64,000 nucleotides of DNA, from positions 4,402,001-4,466,000 of the forward strand of contig NZ_CP189882.1 of the NCBI RefSeq assembly GCF_052050035.1. The letters are read 5' to 3'. Positions 53,896 to 62,155 of this stretch are shown here, in pieces. This DNA comes from Symbiopectobacterium purcellii_A. Lineage in GTDB: Bacteria > Pseudomonadota > Gammaproteobacteria > Enterobacterales > Enterobacteriaceae. The translations under genes were made by a program, and so were the position numbers. The notes below the pieces were generated by a model that saw only the letters and a list, made by a program, of their open reading frames with translations, did no database searches and was not told the origin of the DNA. The first letter of the stretch is position 1, and the number at the start of each line of letters is the position of its first letter.

Positions 53896-54828
53896 AGTGC
53901 ACCAGTATACGTGATGTCACTCGCCCACACCTGATTTGGCCCCGGCGGGTTAAAATTCTGGTTCAGCAGGTTTGCGGCCACCTCTGCACCCGGGCGGGGT
54001 TTTGTCGTGACCTTATAAGTCCGGCGCTGTCGGCAGACCAGCCCCTCTTCCTGCATGAGTTTCCTCACCCGCCAGCGGCTGATTATGATGCCTTCTCCAC
54101 GAAGCCTTTTGACCAGCGTCCGGCTTCCTGCTCCCTGCCTGCTGGCGGCGAACAGCGCCTTTAACCTGAACCGGACCTCCACGTCTTTTTGCAGCGGTTC
54201 GGCGGGCTTTTTTCGCCATGCATACCAGGCAGAGGCTGTCACACGCATGACCCGACAGAGTGTACGAACGCTGAAGTCAGTGGCATTGTCGAGAATGAAC
54301 CGGTATCTCACGACATATGTTTCGCGAAGAAGGCACTCGCCTTTTTTAGTATCTCCTTCTCTGTACGTAACTCTTTGTTTTCCTTTTGTAACCGTTTTAA
54401 CTCTGCACGTTCATCATCGCTGAGTACGCCGTTGCTCTGCTCGCGTGCCAGCGAGACCCATGTATGCAGGGTTTTGTTGCTTATGCCCAGCGATGCTGCT
54501 GCCCTGGCTATCGTATAGCCCTGCTCTGTTATAGCCAACCGACTTAAAAATGATTACAGCCGATGCCCTGATATAGCTAAGCGACATTATTTTGATAACA
54601 GCCAGCTATGCTTCTTTGCCACATATCAGGGCATCGGCTGTAATCATTTTTAAGTCGGTTGGCTATATGTGGCAAAGAAGCATAGCTGGCTGTTATCAAA
54701 ATAATGTCGCTTAGCTATACCAGGGCAACGGCTTCCTTTTTAAACTCAGGGGTAAATTGTCGTTTATGGTTCACTAAACACCTCCGTTTTGGATGTAAGT
54801 TTAGTGTCCTGATTATTCAACCACTACA
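53896..54828 (-). mobile_element. IS3-B element, truncated at dif and split by nested MITEs
   Basis: OrfA starts NHKRQFTPEFKKEAVAL (54720-54780) and continues after the MITEs as TEQGYTIARAAASLGISNKTLHTWVSLAREQ...ASAFFAKHMS (54308-54530). OrfB (from 54311) reads MRYRFILDNATDFSVRTLCRVMRVTASAWYAWRKKP...NQVWASDITY and then leaves the family at dif. The catalytic DDE domain is missing. The outer end is TGTAGTGG at 54828. Confidence 0.85.
54532..54717. mobile_element. IS630-type MITE inserted inside another IS630-type MITE
   Basis: The outer MITE runs TAGCCAACCGACTTAA...GCCCTGA (54532-54571), then after the insert GTGGCAAAGAAG...GTCGCTTAGCTA (54668-54717), with TA at 54530-54531 and 54718-54719. 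The inner MITE is 54574-54665, opposite in orientation, with TA at 54572-54573 and 54666-54667. Both have the variant GCCGATGCCC/GGGCATCGGC, differing from other copies (GGATAGG... type), so the inner one probably came from a close sibling. Confidence 0.93.
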
Positions 54829-55115
54829 AGGCAGGCATTGTGGCGTTATCAGATGACCCAAAGTATGAGTCGCAGAGGAAATTGTTGGGATAATAGTCCG
54901 ATGGAGCGATTCTTCCGTAGTCTGAAGACTGAATGGGTGCCAACGACTGGCTACCAAAGCTTTAGTACTGCTCAATCATCCATTATTCGCTACATAACCC
55001 ATTATTATAGCGATGTCAGACCTCACTGGTATAACGGTGGGTTAACACCAAATGAATCAGAACGGCTGTTCCATCAACAGTCAGGTAGGGTGGCCAAATT
55101 TAGTTGACCACTACA
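54829..55115 (+). mobile_element. IS3-A, 3' end fragment
   Basis: The last ~89 orfB residues (WRYQMTQSMSRRGNCWDNSPMERFFRSLKTEW...SGRVAKFS) and the right end CCACTACA, identical in protein to the copies at 41299 and 52339. The left part is missing at the IS3-B end. Confidence 0.9.
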
Positions 55116-55306
55116 CGCCGAAGAACTTGGTAGCGAATCAAAAGCCTGCAAGATCATGGGCGTGTCGCGCGACACGTTTTACCGTTATCAGGAACTGGCT
55201 GCTGAAGGTGGCATCGATGCACTGGTTAACCAGAACCGCCGGGTTCCCAACCTGAAGAAACGCGCCGACGAAGCCACTGAACGCGCGGTTGTTGAATATG
55301 CCGTTG
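55116..55306 (+). mobile_element. IS481-family element, 5' part
   Basis: Reads EELGSESKACKIMGVSRDTFYRYQELAAEGGIDALVNQNRRVPNLKKRADEATERAVVEYAV, the N-terminal helix-turn-helix of an IS481-type transposase. The start and left terminal repeat are lost at the IS3-A fragment. IS30-A interrupts it at 55307. Confidence 0.82.
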
Positions 55307-56407
55307 CCCCATTCCCACTCGAAACGCAACAAAGTGACCCACTTGCCAGAGTCGGATAAAATCACCGTTCTGGCCATACTGGAGAGCCTGTTGCATGCAG
55401 GGAAAACCTCTGACTCAGAAAGAACGGTTCTACATCGAAAAGCGGCGTGGTGAAGGTGTCAACCAAGCTACCATCGCCAGAGAGCGTGCTCTGCCTCGCT
55501 CGACCATCAGCAGGGAACTCAGACGCAATACCGACCCTACTTTCAATGGTGTCTACTGCTGTAGAAGGGCGGACACTCTGGCCCGGGAACGCCGTCATAA
55601 GCCTCTGCCAAACAATGCTTTTTACCCGTTGGAGCCACACATTCAGAACTTCATCAGGCAGGCGCTTTCCACTCACTCTTCACCTGAAATCATCAGTGGC
55701 CGTTTGCACCTGGAATTCGGTATATCTGTCAGCAAGAATACGCTATATCTCTATATCCTGCAGGAGAGACAGGCTGGCGGGGAGCTATATCAGCAACTTC
55801 CTCATCGGGGAAAACGTTACAGGTACAATGCCGAAAACCTCAAATCAGGCCCTATTCCCAACCGTGTTGGTATTGAGTATCGCCCAGCTCAAGCCGAGCT
55901 TAAACAGGAGCCTGGCCACTTCGAAATTGACACTATTTTTGGCAAACACCAGAAGTCATTCTTGTTAACCATCGTAGATAAAGCATTGAAAACCGTCATC
56001 ATTCGCAAACTGCCTAATAAGCGTGCGGAGACTGTGGTTGCTGCTTTCAGGGACATTGAAGCTAATACCTTTTGCAAGTTTAAGACCCTAACAGCTGATA
56101 ACGGCCCTGAATTCGCTCTGCACGAGCAAATTACTCAAATCACAGGGGCGCAGGTCTACTTTGCCCATCCTTATCATTCCTGGGAGAGGGGCTTGAATGA
56201 GCACACCAACGGGCTGATACGACGTTTTTACCCAAAGGGAACAGACTTCAGTCAGGTCAGTCATCGTAAGATTGCCGAACTCGAACACATACTCAATACA
56301 AGGGGCAGAAAATCGCTGGGCTATCGTTCCCCCAATGAGGTATTTTTAACGCACTTACTGGTGGCATAACCCTCTACCGTTTTGTTGCGTTTCGAGTGGG
56401 AATGGGG
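55307..56407 (+). mobile_element. complete IS30-A element, 1101 bp, 5-bp duplication
   Basis: Ends CCCCATTCCCACTCG and complement. The host IS481 reads GCCGTTG on the left and CGTTGAG on the right, a 5-bp duplication CGTTG; removing the element restores EYAVEFPAHG. It is the only uninterrupted IS30-A here. Confidence 0.94.
55395..56369 (+). CDS. IS30-family transposase (subtype A), intact
   Basis: 324 residues with an N-terminal helix-turn-helix (GEGVNQATIARERALPRSTISRELRRN). The DDE core is GHFEIDTIFGKHQKSFLLTIVDK, KTLTADNGPEF and HSWERGLNEHTNGLIRRFYPKG. Some changes are private (KPLTQ for KHLTQ, GKHQK for GKDQK). The latter is beside the first catalytic Asp and could affect activity. Otherwise full length. 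Confidence 0.92.
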   Translation: MQGKPLTQKERFYIEKRRGEGVNQATIARERALPRSTISRELRRNTDPTFNGVYCCRRADTLARERRHKPLPNNAFYPLEPHIQNFIRQALSTHSSPEIISGRLHLEFGISVSKNTLYLYILQERQAGGELYQQLPHRGKRYRYNAENLKSGPIPNRVGIEYRPAQAELKQEPGHFEIDTIFGKHQKSFLLTIVDKALKTVIIRKLPNKRAETVVAAFRDIEANTFCKFKTLTADNGPEFALHEQITQITGAQVYFAHPYHSWERGLNEHTNGLIRRFYPKGTDFSQVSHRKIAELEHILNTRGRKSLGYRSPNEVFLTHLLVA

Positions 56408-57250
56408 CGTTGAGTTCCCGGCCCACGGGCAGCACCGGACCAGTAATGAGCTGCGTAAAAAAGGCGTGTTTATCTCCGGCAGCGGCGTGCGGTCCATCTG
56501 GCAACGGCACGATCTGGAGAACTTCCGTAAACGCATGAAGGCGCTTGAGGAAAAAGTTGCCAGAGAAGGCATCGTGCTTACCGATGTCCAAATCGCAGCG
56601 CTGGAGAAAAAGGCGCATGATGATGAGGCCAGCGGCGAAATCGAGACGGCTCATCCGGGTTATCTCGGGTCGCAGGACACCTTCTACGTTGGCAATCTGA
56701 AAGCGGTGGGCCGTATCTACCAGCAGACGTTCGTGGATACGTACTCGAAAGTGGCACACTGCAAGCTGTATACGATAAAACGCCGATCTGCTCAATGATC
56801 GTGTACTGCCGTTCTACGAGGCTCAGGGACTGCCGATGCTGAGAATACTGACCGACAGGGGAACGGAGTACTGTGGTAAGGTGGAGCAGCATGATTACCA
56901 GCTGTATCTGGCCATCAACGATATCGACCATACAAAAACGAAGGCGATGTCTCCGCAGACGAACGGCATCTGCGAGCGCTTCCATAAAACGATTTTGCAG
57001 GATTTTTATCAGGTTACGTTCCGCAAGAAGTTATATGGGGACCTGGAGAGCCTGCAGGCAGATCTGGACAACTGGTTGTGGCATTACAATAATGAGCGAA
57101 CTCATCAGGGAAAAATGTGCTGCGGGCGAACGCCAATGGCCACGTTACTTGATGGAAAACGGGTCTGGTCAGAAAAGGATCTGAACCGGATGTAATCTGA
57201 CAGACACCTGTATAAATAACCGGTAACTGTCAGATCAGGTCTGAGCTAGT
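56408..57250 (+). mobile_element. IS481-family element, 3' part, frameshifted
   Basis: Continues FPAHGQHRTSNELRKKGVFISGSGVRSIWQRHDLENFRKRMKALEEKV...HPGYLGSQDTFYVGNLKAVGRIYQQTFVDTYSKVAHCKLYT. It then breaks near 56775 (a deletion removes codons of the KTPITAADLLNDR type) and resumes in another frame as LPMLRILTDRGTEYCGKVEQ...MSPQTNGICERFHKTILQDFY...WLWHYNNERTHQGK. DDE residues survive but the frame does not. The right terminal region probably ends near 57250. Confidence 0.8.
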
Positions 57251-57395
57251 ACATTTCATCCGGTGTCGTTGATATGTTCTCTTGTCTTCGATCTCCAAAA
57301 GTCCAATGTCCTCTAACGCTGCAATGTTCATAACCTTACAGCGTTAGAGTGATCTGCTAATCGTCGTACCGCCTGTCGGCGGTCAGTTAGCTCAG
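57251..57395. other. intergenic stretch with a long perfect hairpin
   Basis: CTCTAACGCTG (57311-57321) and CAGCGTTAGAG (57339-57349) form a perfect 11-bp stem with a 17-nt loop. No T run follows. Nothing else is recognisable. It could be a terminator-like structure or the ends of a lost small element. Confidence 0.4.
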
Positions 57396-57848
57396 TTAGC
57401 CCGGTGGTATAAAACTCTGGGACTCTGCCTTCCATGTACAATGCGAATCTACTAACACTGACGGTAGCCACATTAACATGATGAAAATACGGTTACGGTA
57501 GAATCCGTCTCGCCCAGGCTGATTGCTTGCTACGGTAGCAATATACTCTAATCCCGGAATGACAGGCTTTGATGGGTCTGCATTTTCCCATTCCTGCGCT
57601 TCAGCGGTTAATTTTTTCCACAGTTCAGGAGCCGGATATTCCCCTAATATGCCCATTCTTCGGGAGTTGAAATTACCATAATAAACAACCAGCCTGTTTG
57701 CAGGAATAATCCCTGCTCGGCCACTTGATGTGTAAAATTTGTCGACCCCCTCCATTCGTGGCGGTGTTGTTGACAGAGTGCCTTGGGCATTAGTGGGTAA
57801 AAATATATTCAACGTTGAGGCAACCATTAACACCCAAAGCTTCTTCAT
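57396..57848 (-). CDS. exported protein of unknown function, probably damaged C-terminus
   Basis: Starts MKKLWVLMVASTLNIFLPTNAQG at 57848, a clear signal peptide with cleavage after NAQ or so, preceded by GAAAGGATGCTT. The mature part (FYTSSGRAGIIPANRLVVYYGNFNSRRMGILGEYPAPELWKKLTAEAQEWENADPSKPVIPGLEYIATVASNQPGRDGFYRNR) is soluble and aromatic-rich. After FYRNR the sequence turns hydrophobic and low in similarity style (IFIMLMWLPSVLVDSHCTW), suggesting a frameshift. I do not recognise the family. Confidence 0.5.
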   Translation of the reverse strand: MKKLWVLMVASTLNIFLPTNAQGTLSTTPPRMEGVDKFYTSSGRAGIIPANRLVVYYGNFNSRRMGILGEYPAPELWKKLTAEAQEWENADPSKPVIPGLEYIATVASNQPGRDGFYRNRIFIMLMWLPSVLVDSHCTWKAESQSFIPPG

Positions 57849-58018
57849 AAGCATCCTTTCATTTTTTCCTGGTAATACATTCACTGGTTATAATTTGAAG
57901 CACTTTAACCGCCAGGACCTATATATAAGCAGTTGACGTTCAATGGCATTGAAACCAATGTAAAATTAGCGAGTTTGCTCTACAATGGATTTTCTAACCT
58001 ACAACGAGATCCCTTCCC

Positions 58019-58285
58019 ATGCCCAGACTGACACAGAAAGACATGACTGAGAGTGAACAGCGACAGCTCAAAACGCTGCTGGATCAGGAAAGGAAGAAAC
58101 GAGGTCGGACATTAACCAACGCGGAGAATAATCGTATTAAAGACGATTATATCGATAAGTTGATGAAAGAACGTGAAATGGCAGCGAAGCAGGCTCGTGC
58201 AGAGCAGAAGAAAAATAAATTCAAACCGGATGCTAACGTCACCTATAAATGGTCTGCAAATACTCATGTGCGGGGACGCCGTTAG
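58019..58285 (+). CDS. yjbD: YjbD-like DUF3811 protein
   Basis: The 88 residues MPRLTQKDMTESEQRQLKTLLDQERKKRGRTLTNAENNRIKDDYIDKLMKEREMAAKQARAEQKKNKFKPDANVTYKWSANTHVRGRR align well with E. coli YjbD (RITQKEMTEREQRELKTLLD...LTNSE...YIDKLM...WSANTPTRGRR). It is a small, highly basic helical cytosolic protein of unknown function. Full length; ATG in CCTTCCCATGCCC with no strong Shine-Dalgarno. Confidence 0.85.
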   Translation: MPRLTQKDMTESEQRQLKTLLDQERKKRGRTLTNAENNRIKDDYIDKLMKEREMAAKQARAEQKKNKFKPDANVTYKWSANTHVRGRR

Positions 58286-58333
58286 GCCTGCTGTTACGCA
58301 GGATTCCTGCCTAATAGGAAAAGATAGCAACGG

Positions 58334-58467
58334 ATGAAGTGGTACGACTATTGGATTGTTGTCGCCGGCGTGTTAACCGCGTGCAGTCTTGCTAATGATG
58401 TGTTTAAGGCGCTCAGAACCGGCGTATTTGAAGAAGCGCTCAAAGGCACATCAAAACGTAACTATGG
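58334..58467 (+). pseudogene. small membrane protein gene truncated by IS256
   Basis: Starts MKWYDYWIVVAGVLTACSLANDVFKALRTGVFEEALKGTSKRNY at 58334, with one membrane helix at residues ~6-20, then runs into IS256 at 58468. The frame stays open into the IS256 leader and fuses with the transposase frame, giving a possible 467-codon chimera. Follows yjbD by 48 bp. The family is unknown. Confidence 0.5.
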
Positions 58468-59774
58468 AGAGTGTAAAAAGATCTGTGTAAATGGCATTTT
58501 GAGGAAAACCTTCAGAGGACAAAAAATGCCTATCAGCAACGAACTTATTGACCAACTGCTTCAGGATTGCCATTCCCCTCAGGAGCTTCTGGGTGAATCA
58601 GGCCTACTCAAGGAGCTGACTAAAAGACTGGCGGAACGGGTTCTTCAAGCTGAGATGGAGATACACCTTGGGTATGCTAAGCATGACCCGGCTGGTAATA
58701 ATTCAGGCAACTCCCGCAATGGCAAGACATCCAAGAGCGTACGTAGCCAAAATGGGGCGCTCGAGCTCGATATTCCGCGCGACCGCAACAGTACCTTCGA
58801 GCCGACACTGATCGGTAAGCACGAAAAGCAGCTTAACGGCTTCGATGACCGCATTATTTCTCTCTATTCCAGAGGGCTATCAACCCGTGATATTCAGGCT
58901 CACTTTAAAGAAGTCTACGGGGTCGATGTTTCCGCTGGCTTCATTTCTCAAGTGACCAATGCCGTGATGGATGACGTTAAGCGCTGGCAGCAACGGCCGC
59001 TGGATGCGTTTTATCTCATTGTTTACCTTGACTGTATTGTGGTCAAAAGCCAGGACGGCGGAGCCGTGACCAACAAGTCTGTTTACTTGGCTCTAGGCAT
59101 CAACGGCCAGGGCGAAAAAGAGCTGCTGGGGCTATGGATAGCCAAAACTGAGGAGGCCAAGTTCTGGTTATCTGTAATGACAGAACTGAAAAATCGTGGG
59201 CTACAGGACATCTTCATCGCCTGCTGCGATGGCCTGAAGGGCTTTCCTGATGCCATTGAAGCTGTTTACCCGCATACGCGGGTACAGCTCTGCATCGTGC
59301 ATCAGGTGCGGAACTCGCTGCGCTACGTCGGCTGGAAAGAGCGTAAAGCCGTTGCTGCTGACCTCCGCACTATCTATAGTTCCGCAACGCTAGAGGGCGC
59401 TGAAGAGGCCCTGGATGCCTTCGCGGACAAATGGGATGAGCAGTTCCCGACGATCAGCCCATCGTGGAGAAATAATTGGGAACGTCTCATCGTCATTTTT
59501 GATTTTCCGCCGGAGATCCGCAAGGTTATCTACACCACCAACGCGATAGAGTCGTTAAATGCTTCATTGCGCAAGATAACGAAAACGCGACGAATATTTC
59601 CAACGGATGACTCGGTGCTAAAATTATTCTATCTAGCCTTGCATAATATCTCGGCTAAATGGACCCTACCAATCAGAGACTGGAAACCGGCTATGAGCCA
59701 ATTCATGTTGATGTATGGAGATCGGATTTCCGGTTAAGCGATGGAGCCATTTACACGAAATTCTTTACAGACTC
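58468..59774 (+). mobile_element. complete IS256-family element
   Basis: Left end AGAGTGTAAAAAGATC..., right end ...CTTTACAGACTC. The internal part equals the interrupted copy at 28570. No 8-bp duplication is visible because the right flank is IS5-D4 debris. Confidence 0.9.
58526..59737 (+). CDS. IS256-family (mutator-type) transposase, intact
   Basis: 403 residues starting MPISNELIDQLLQDCHSPQELLGESGLLKELTKRLAERVLQAEMEIHLGY. The ATG follows AGAGGACAAAAA, a better start than the upstream fused frame. DDE residues lie in YLDCIVVKSQDGG, FIACCDGLKGFPDAIEAVYP and TTNAIESLNASLRKITKTRR. It is full length. Confidence 0.93.
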   Translation: MPISNELIDQLLQDCHSPQELLGESGLLKELTKRLAERVLQAEMEIHLGYAKHDPAGNNSGNSRNGKTSKSVRSQNGALELDIPRDRNSTFEPTLIGKHEKQLNGFDDRIISLYSRGLSTRDIQAHFKEVYGVDVSAGFISQVTNAVMDDVKRWQQRPLDAFYLIVYLDCIVVKSQDGGAVTNKSVYLALGINGQGEKELLGLWIAKTEEAKFWLSVMTELKNRGLQDIFIACCDGLKGFPDAIEAVYPHTRVQLCIVHQVRNSLRYVGWKERKAVAADLRTIYSSATLEGAEEALDAFADKWDEQFPTISPSWRNNWERLIVIFDFPPEIRKVIYTTNAIESLNASLRKITKTRRIFPTDDSVLKLFYLALHNISAKWTLPIRDWKPAMSQFMLMYGDRISG

Positions 59775-59936
59775 AGCGCCTCGGTTGCATGACCCAAATT
59801 TTACGGAATCGTAGACCCTTTATTGATGATACCTTCTTACTCCTTAGCGCCGGTCTTTGGAATTTCCATCTCAGAACAGCGTAAAATTTACTTCAATCAC
59901 CGAAACACCCTTATTTCACTATTAAGCAACACGCTT
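59775..59936 (+). mobile_element. IS5-D4 3' end fragment
   Basis: Reads RLGCMTQILRNRRPFIDDTFLLLSAGLWNFHLRTA and then the right end ATTAAGCAACACGCTT. It is cut on the left at the IS256 end and followed by IS3-C. Confidence 0.88.
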
Positions 59937-60935
59937 AGTGCCCGGCCGTCAGCGATTTTAACCAGGTTATGTCCCATGACCACACCTGTCTGGCGGCTAT
60001 CGCCTTCCAGGTCGACAGTGGTTTGCTCTGCCGGGCCTTCTGCCGGCCCCGGTGCGTGGTTTCACCCGCCCGCCGCAGCACCCGGTAGAACGTTGATTCG
60101 CTGGCGATATAGCGCTTCTCATCAGCCAGCACCGGAACGATTTGCGATGGCGGCAGGCTGGCGAACCGGGGTTCATGGCAGATGGCCAGCACCTGCTGTT
60201 CCTCTTCAGCACTGAGCTTGTTTTTCGGTGCCGGCCGTGGCGTCGAGGTTCGCCGATCGTCCGGTATCTGCTGCCAGCGTTGCAGGGTCCGTTCACTCAG
60301 CCCAACGCAGCGACAGGCCTCGCTCAGTCGGGCCCCGCCAGCGACGGCTTCCTGCACCATCGCCATCAACTGTAGCCTGCCGGCAGTGCGCGTCATTCGG
60401 CCTCGTTTTTTTCGTCGAACAACGCCTTCAGCTTTTTTTCCAGGAGCAACAGCGCGGCAGCTTCGGCAAGCGCTTTATCCTTACGGGCAATTTCACGGTT
60501 AAGTTGTTGGTTTTCTTTTCTTAATCGTTTTATTTCGGCTTTTTCTTCTCGCTGACCGGGTTGCATTAACTCGTCCTTCCACTGCTGAAGTTGCTCAGGA
60601 TACAGGCCCTTACGGCGACAGTATTCAGCTACAGCGTGGGCAGAAAGCGGGGCCGTTTCAACCAGTACAGCAAAACGCGCTTCCTGAGACCACTCACCGG
60701 GAGGTGTTTTCTCTGCGGATACAGGCAAAGTGGAAATACCCGCCTCTGAGCGCCAGTGGTAAAGCGTTTTTATCGGGATCGCCTCCTGGCGTGATAACTG
60801 GCTGACGGGTTGATTATGCGGTGGAAGCATTCTGGCGATCACAGCCGCTTTACGCTCAGGTGAATAGATTTTCATTGTCGTCTCCAGCCCCTCAGATTTT
60901 TTTCACTCAGAGGCGACAACTACCCTGACATGGGT
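59937..60935 (-). mobile_element. IS3-family element (IS3-C), orfB truncated
   Basis: OrfA (60393-60875) has 160 residues: MKIYSPERKAAVIARMLPPHNQPVSQLSRQEAIPIKTLYHWRSEAG... with a long coiled coil (EEKAEIKRLRKENQQLNREIARKDKALAEAAALLLLEKKL). OrfB (59935-60396) starts MTRTAGRLQLMAMVQEAVAGGARLSEACRCVGLSERTLQRWQ and ends after RQVWSWDITWL, at the first catalytic Asp, so the rest is missing. The outer end TGTCGCCTCTGAGTG abuts ompW. OrfB overlaps orfA by ATGA. Confidence 0.8.
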
Positions 60936-61308
60936 GGTTGATCCCGACACCAAGATAAGGACGCAGTTTGTCTTTCGCATCACGGAAATAATACTGCGCC
61001 ATTAAAGATGGGTGCAAATGACTCACCTGCGCAACGTTACCGACAGTTTGCAGCACTACATTGTGCGTAAACGGGGTTGCAGCCAGCAATTCCACGCCAA
61101 TGTTATCGGTGACCATGTAGCTGAACGTCAGCCCCAACTGCGTATCGTTGTCGACCTTAAAAGAGCTTACGTTAAGCACCGTGTCCCCACCTGCATTCGG
61201 ACGCACGGTAGCGGTTCCTGCGCGCACAATAAAATCACCAGCCTGATGCGCCTGAGCGAAGACAGGCAGCAACGTTGCGACGAGTAGAGCCAAAGACGTT
61301 TTTTTCAT
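60936..61308 (-). pseudogene. ompW: outer membrane protein W, C-terminal part lost
   Basis: OmpW is an 8-stranded outer-membrane beta barrel. The N-terminal part has the signal peptide MKKTSLALLVATLLPVFAQA. It continues HQAGDFIVRAGTATVRPNAGGDTVLNVSSFKVDNDTQLGLTFSYMVTDNIGVELLAATPFTHNVVLQTVGNVAQVSHLHPSLMAQYYFRDAKDKLRPYLGVGIN, matching E. coli OmpW through strand ~4. IS3-C removes the last ~85 residues and the terminal aromatic needed for BAM assembly, so it is non-functional. Confidence 0.93.
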
Positions 61309-61456
61309 TATTATCCATTCCCTTTATATGGTTTAAAATCGAGCGCAGAATACCTCTAAGTAGGTATTCTTGTTTTAAGCCAGATCACAACTTTCACGCT
61401 GAAAAAGCGAAATTTAAAACACATCAAGATGCGCTAAATACTTAAAAAAACTAAAA

Positions 61457-61470
61457 TTGATCTGCGTCAA
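61457..61470. promoter_or_regulatory. probable FNR box upstream of ompW
   Basis: TTGATCTGCGTCAA matches the FNR consensus TTGATNNNNATCAA at 9 of 10 fixed bases. It lies ~150 bp upstream of the ompW ATG; E. coli ompW is known to be FNR-regulated. The target gene is now broken. Confidence 0.6.
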
Positions 61471-61591
61471 TTTTCAACTTAAAACACAATTAGTGCTCAG
61501 GCTCATGCTGCGCCTTCACACCGCTGAATCGTTGACGCTATAGTGAGCGACAGTACGGCACCCTGTGATGACGTTGTGGAAGAGGTAAACC

Positions 61592-62152
61592 ATGGACGCG
61601 TCGAACCCGAAATCGAATAGCGGTGACAATCTCAACAGCTGCCTGCAATGCGGTGCCTGCTGCGGTTTTTTTCGTGTCTCATTTTACTGGGCAGAGGGGC
61701 TTTGTTGAATAATTTAACCGTTTGATTTACATCTTCTTTAGTTAGAATGCATTTACAGAGAATGTATTTTGTTAGAACGACAAATCAAATAGTTAGCACA
61801 ATAAAAAGCATTCCGAGAGGAAAAATTAGTCGTTGAAATTTTATAATGCTTATATAAATCAGTATCTTAAATTATTCAACAAAGCCGGGCAGAGGCTGAT
61901 GATGGTGGCGGAGTGACGCCAGCAAGCCTGACAGAACCCATTACTCCGTTTATTCGCTGTATGCAGGGCACCAACAGCACATCGCACTGTCGTTGCACTG
62001 CGCTTGAGGGCGAAATCGGTCAGGCTGTCAGTTGCAAGATCTATGCACAACGCCCTTCGCCGTGCCGTGAGTTTTTACGATCGGGTGAAAACGGTCAGGA
62101 AAATGGCGCCTGCAACCGAGCCAGGGCCCGCTATGGCTTGCCCCCGCTTTAA
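61592..62152 (+). pseudogene. YkgJ-family cysteine-cluster protein split by a MITE
   Basis: Starts MDASNPKSNSGDNLNSCLQCGACCGFFRVSFYWAE, then the 189-bp MITE, then ADDGGGVTPASLTEPITPFIRCMQGTNSTSHCRCTALEGEIGQAVSCKIYAQRPSPCREFLRSGENGQENGACNRARARYGLPPL. The CxxCGACC and CRCxAL...CxIYxxRPxxCREF clusters are the UPF0153/YkgJ zinc- or iron-sulfur-binding signature. Precise removal of MITE plus one 9-bp repeat restores a 123-codon frame with all cysteines, so this is a very recent interruption. The biochemical function of the family is unknown. Confidence 0.85.
61698..61886 (-). mobile_element. 189-bp IS903-type MITE with perfect 9-bp duplication in a host gene
   Basis: Complete copy. The duplication GGGCAGAGG is perfect at 61689-61697 and 61887-61895. 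It is the only copy in the window that sits cleanly in a chromosomal gene. Confidence 0.96.
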
Positions 62153-62155
62153 CCG

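Noticed and set aside
57384..57425. tRNA-like string TTAGCTCAGTTAGCCCGGTGG
   Set aside because: It resembles a D arm only. No acceptor or T arm pairs with it and an ORF covers part of it on the minus strand.
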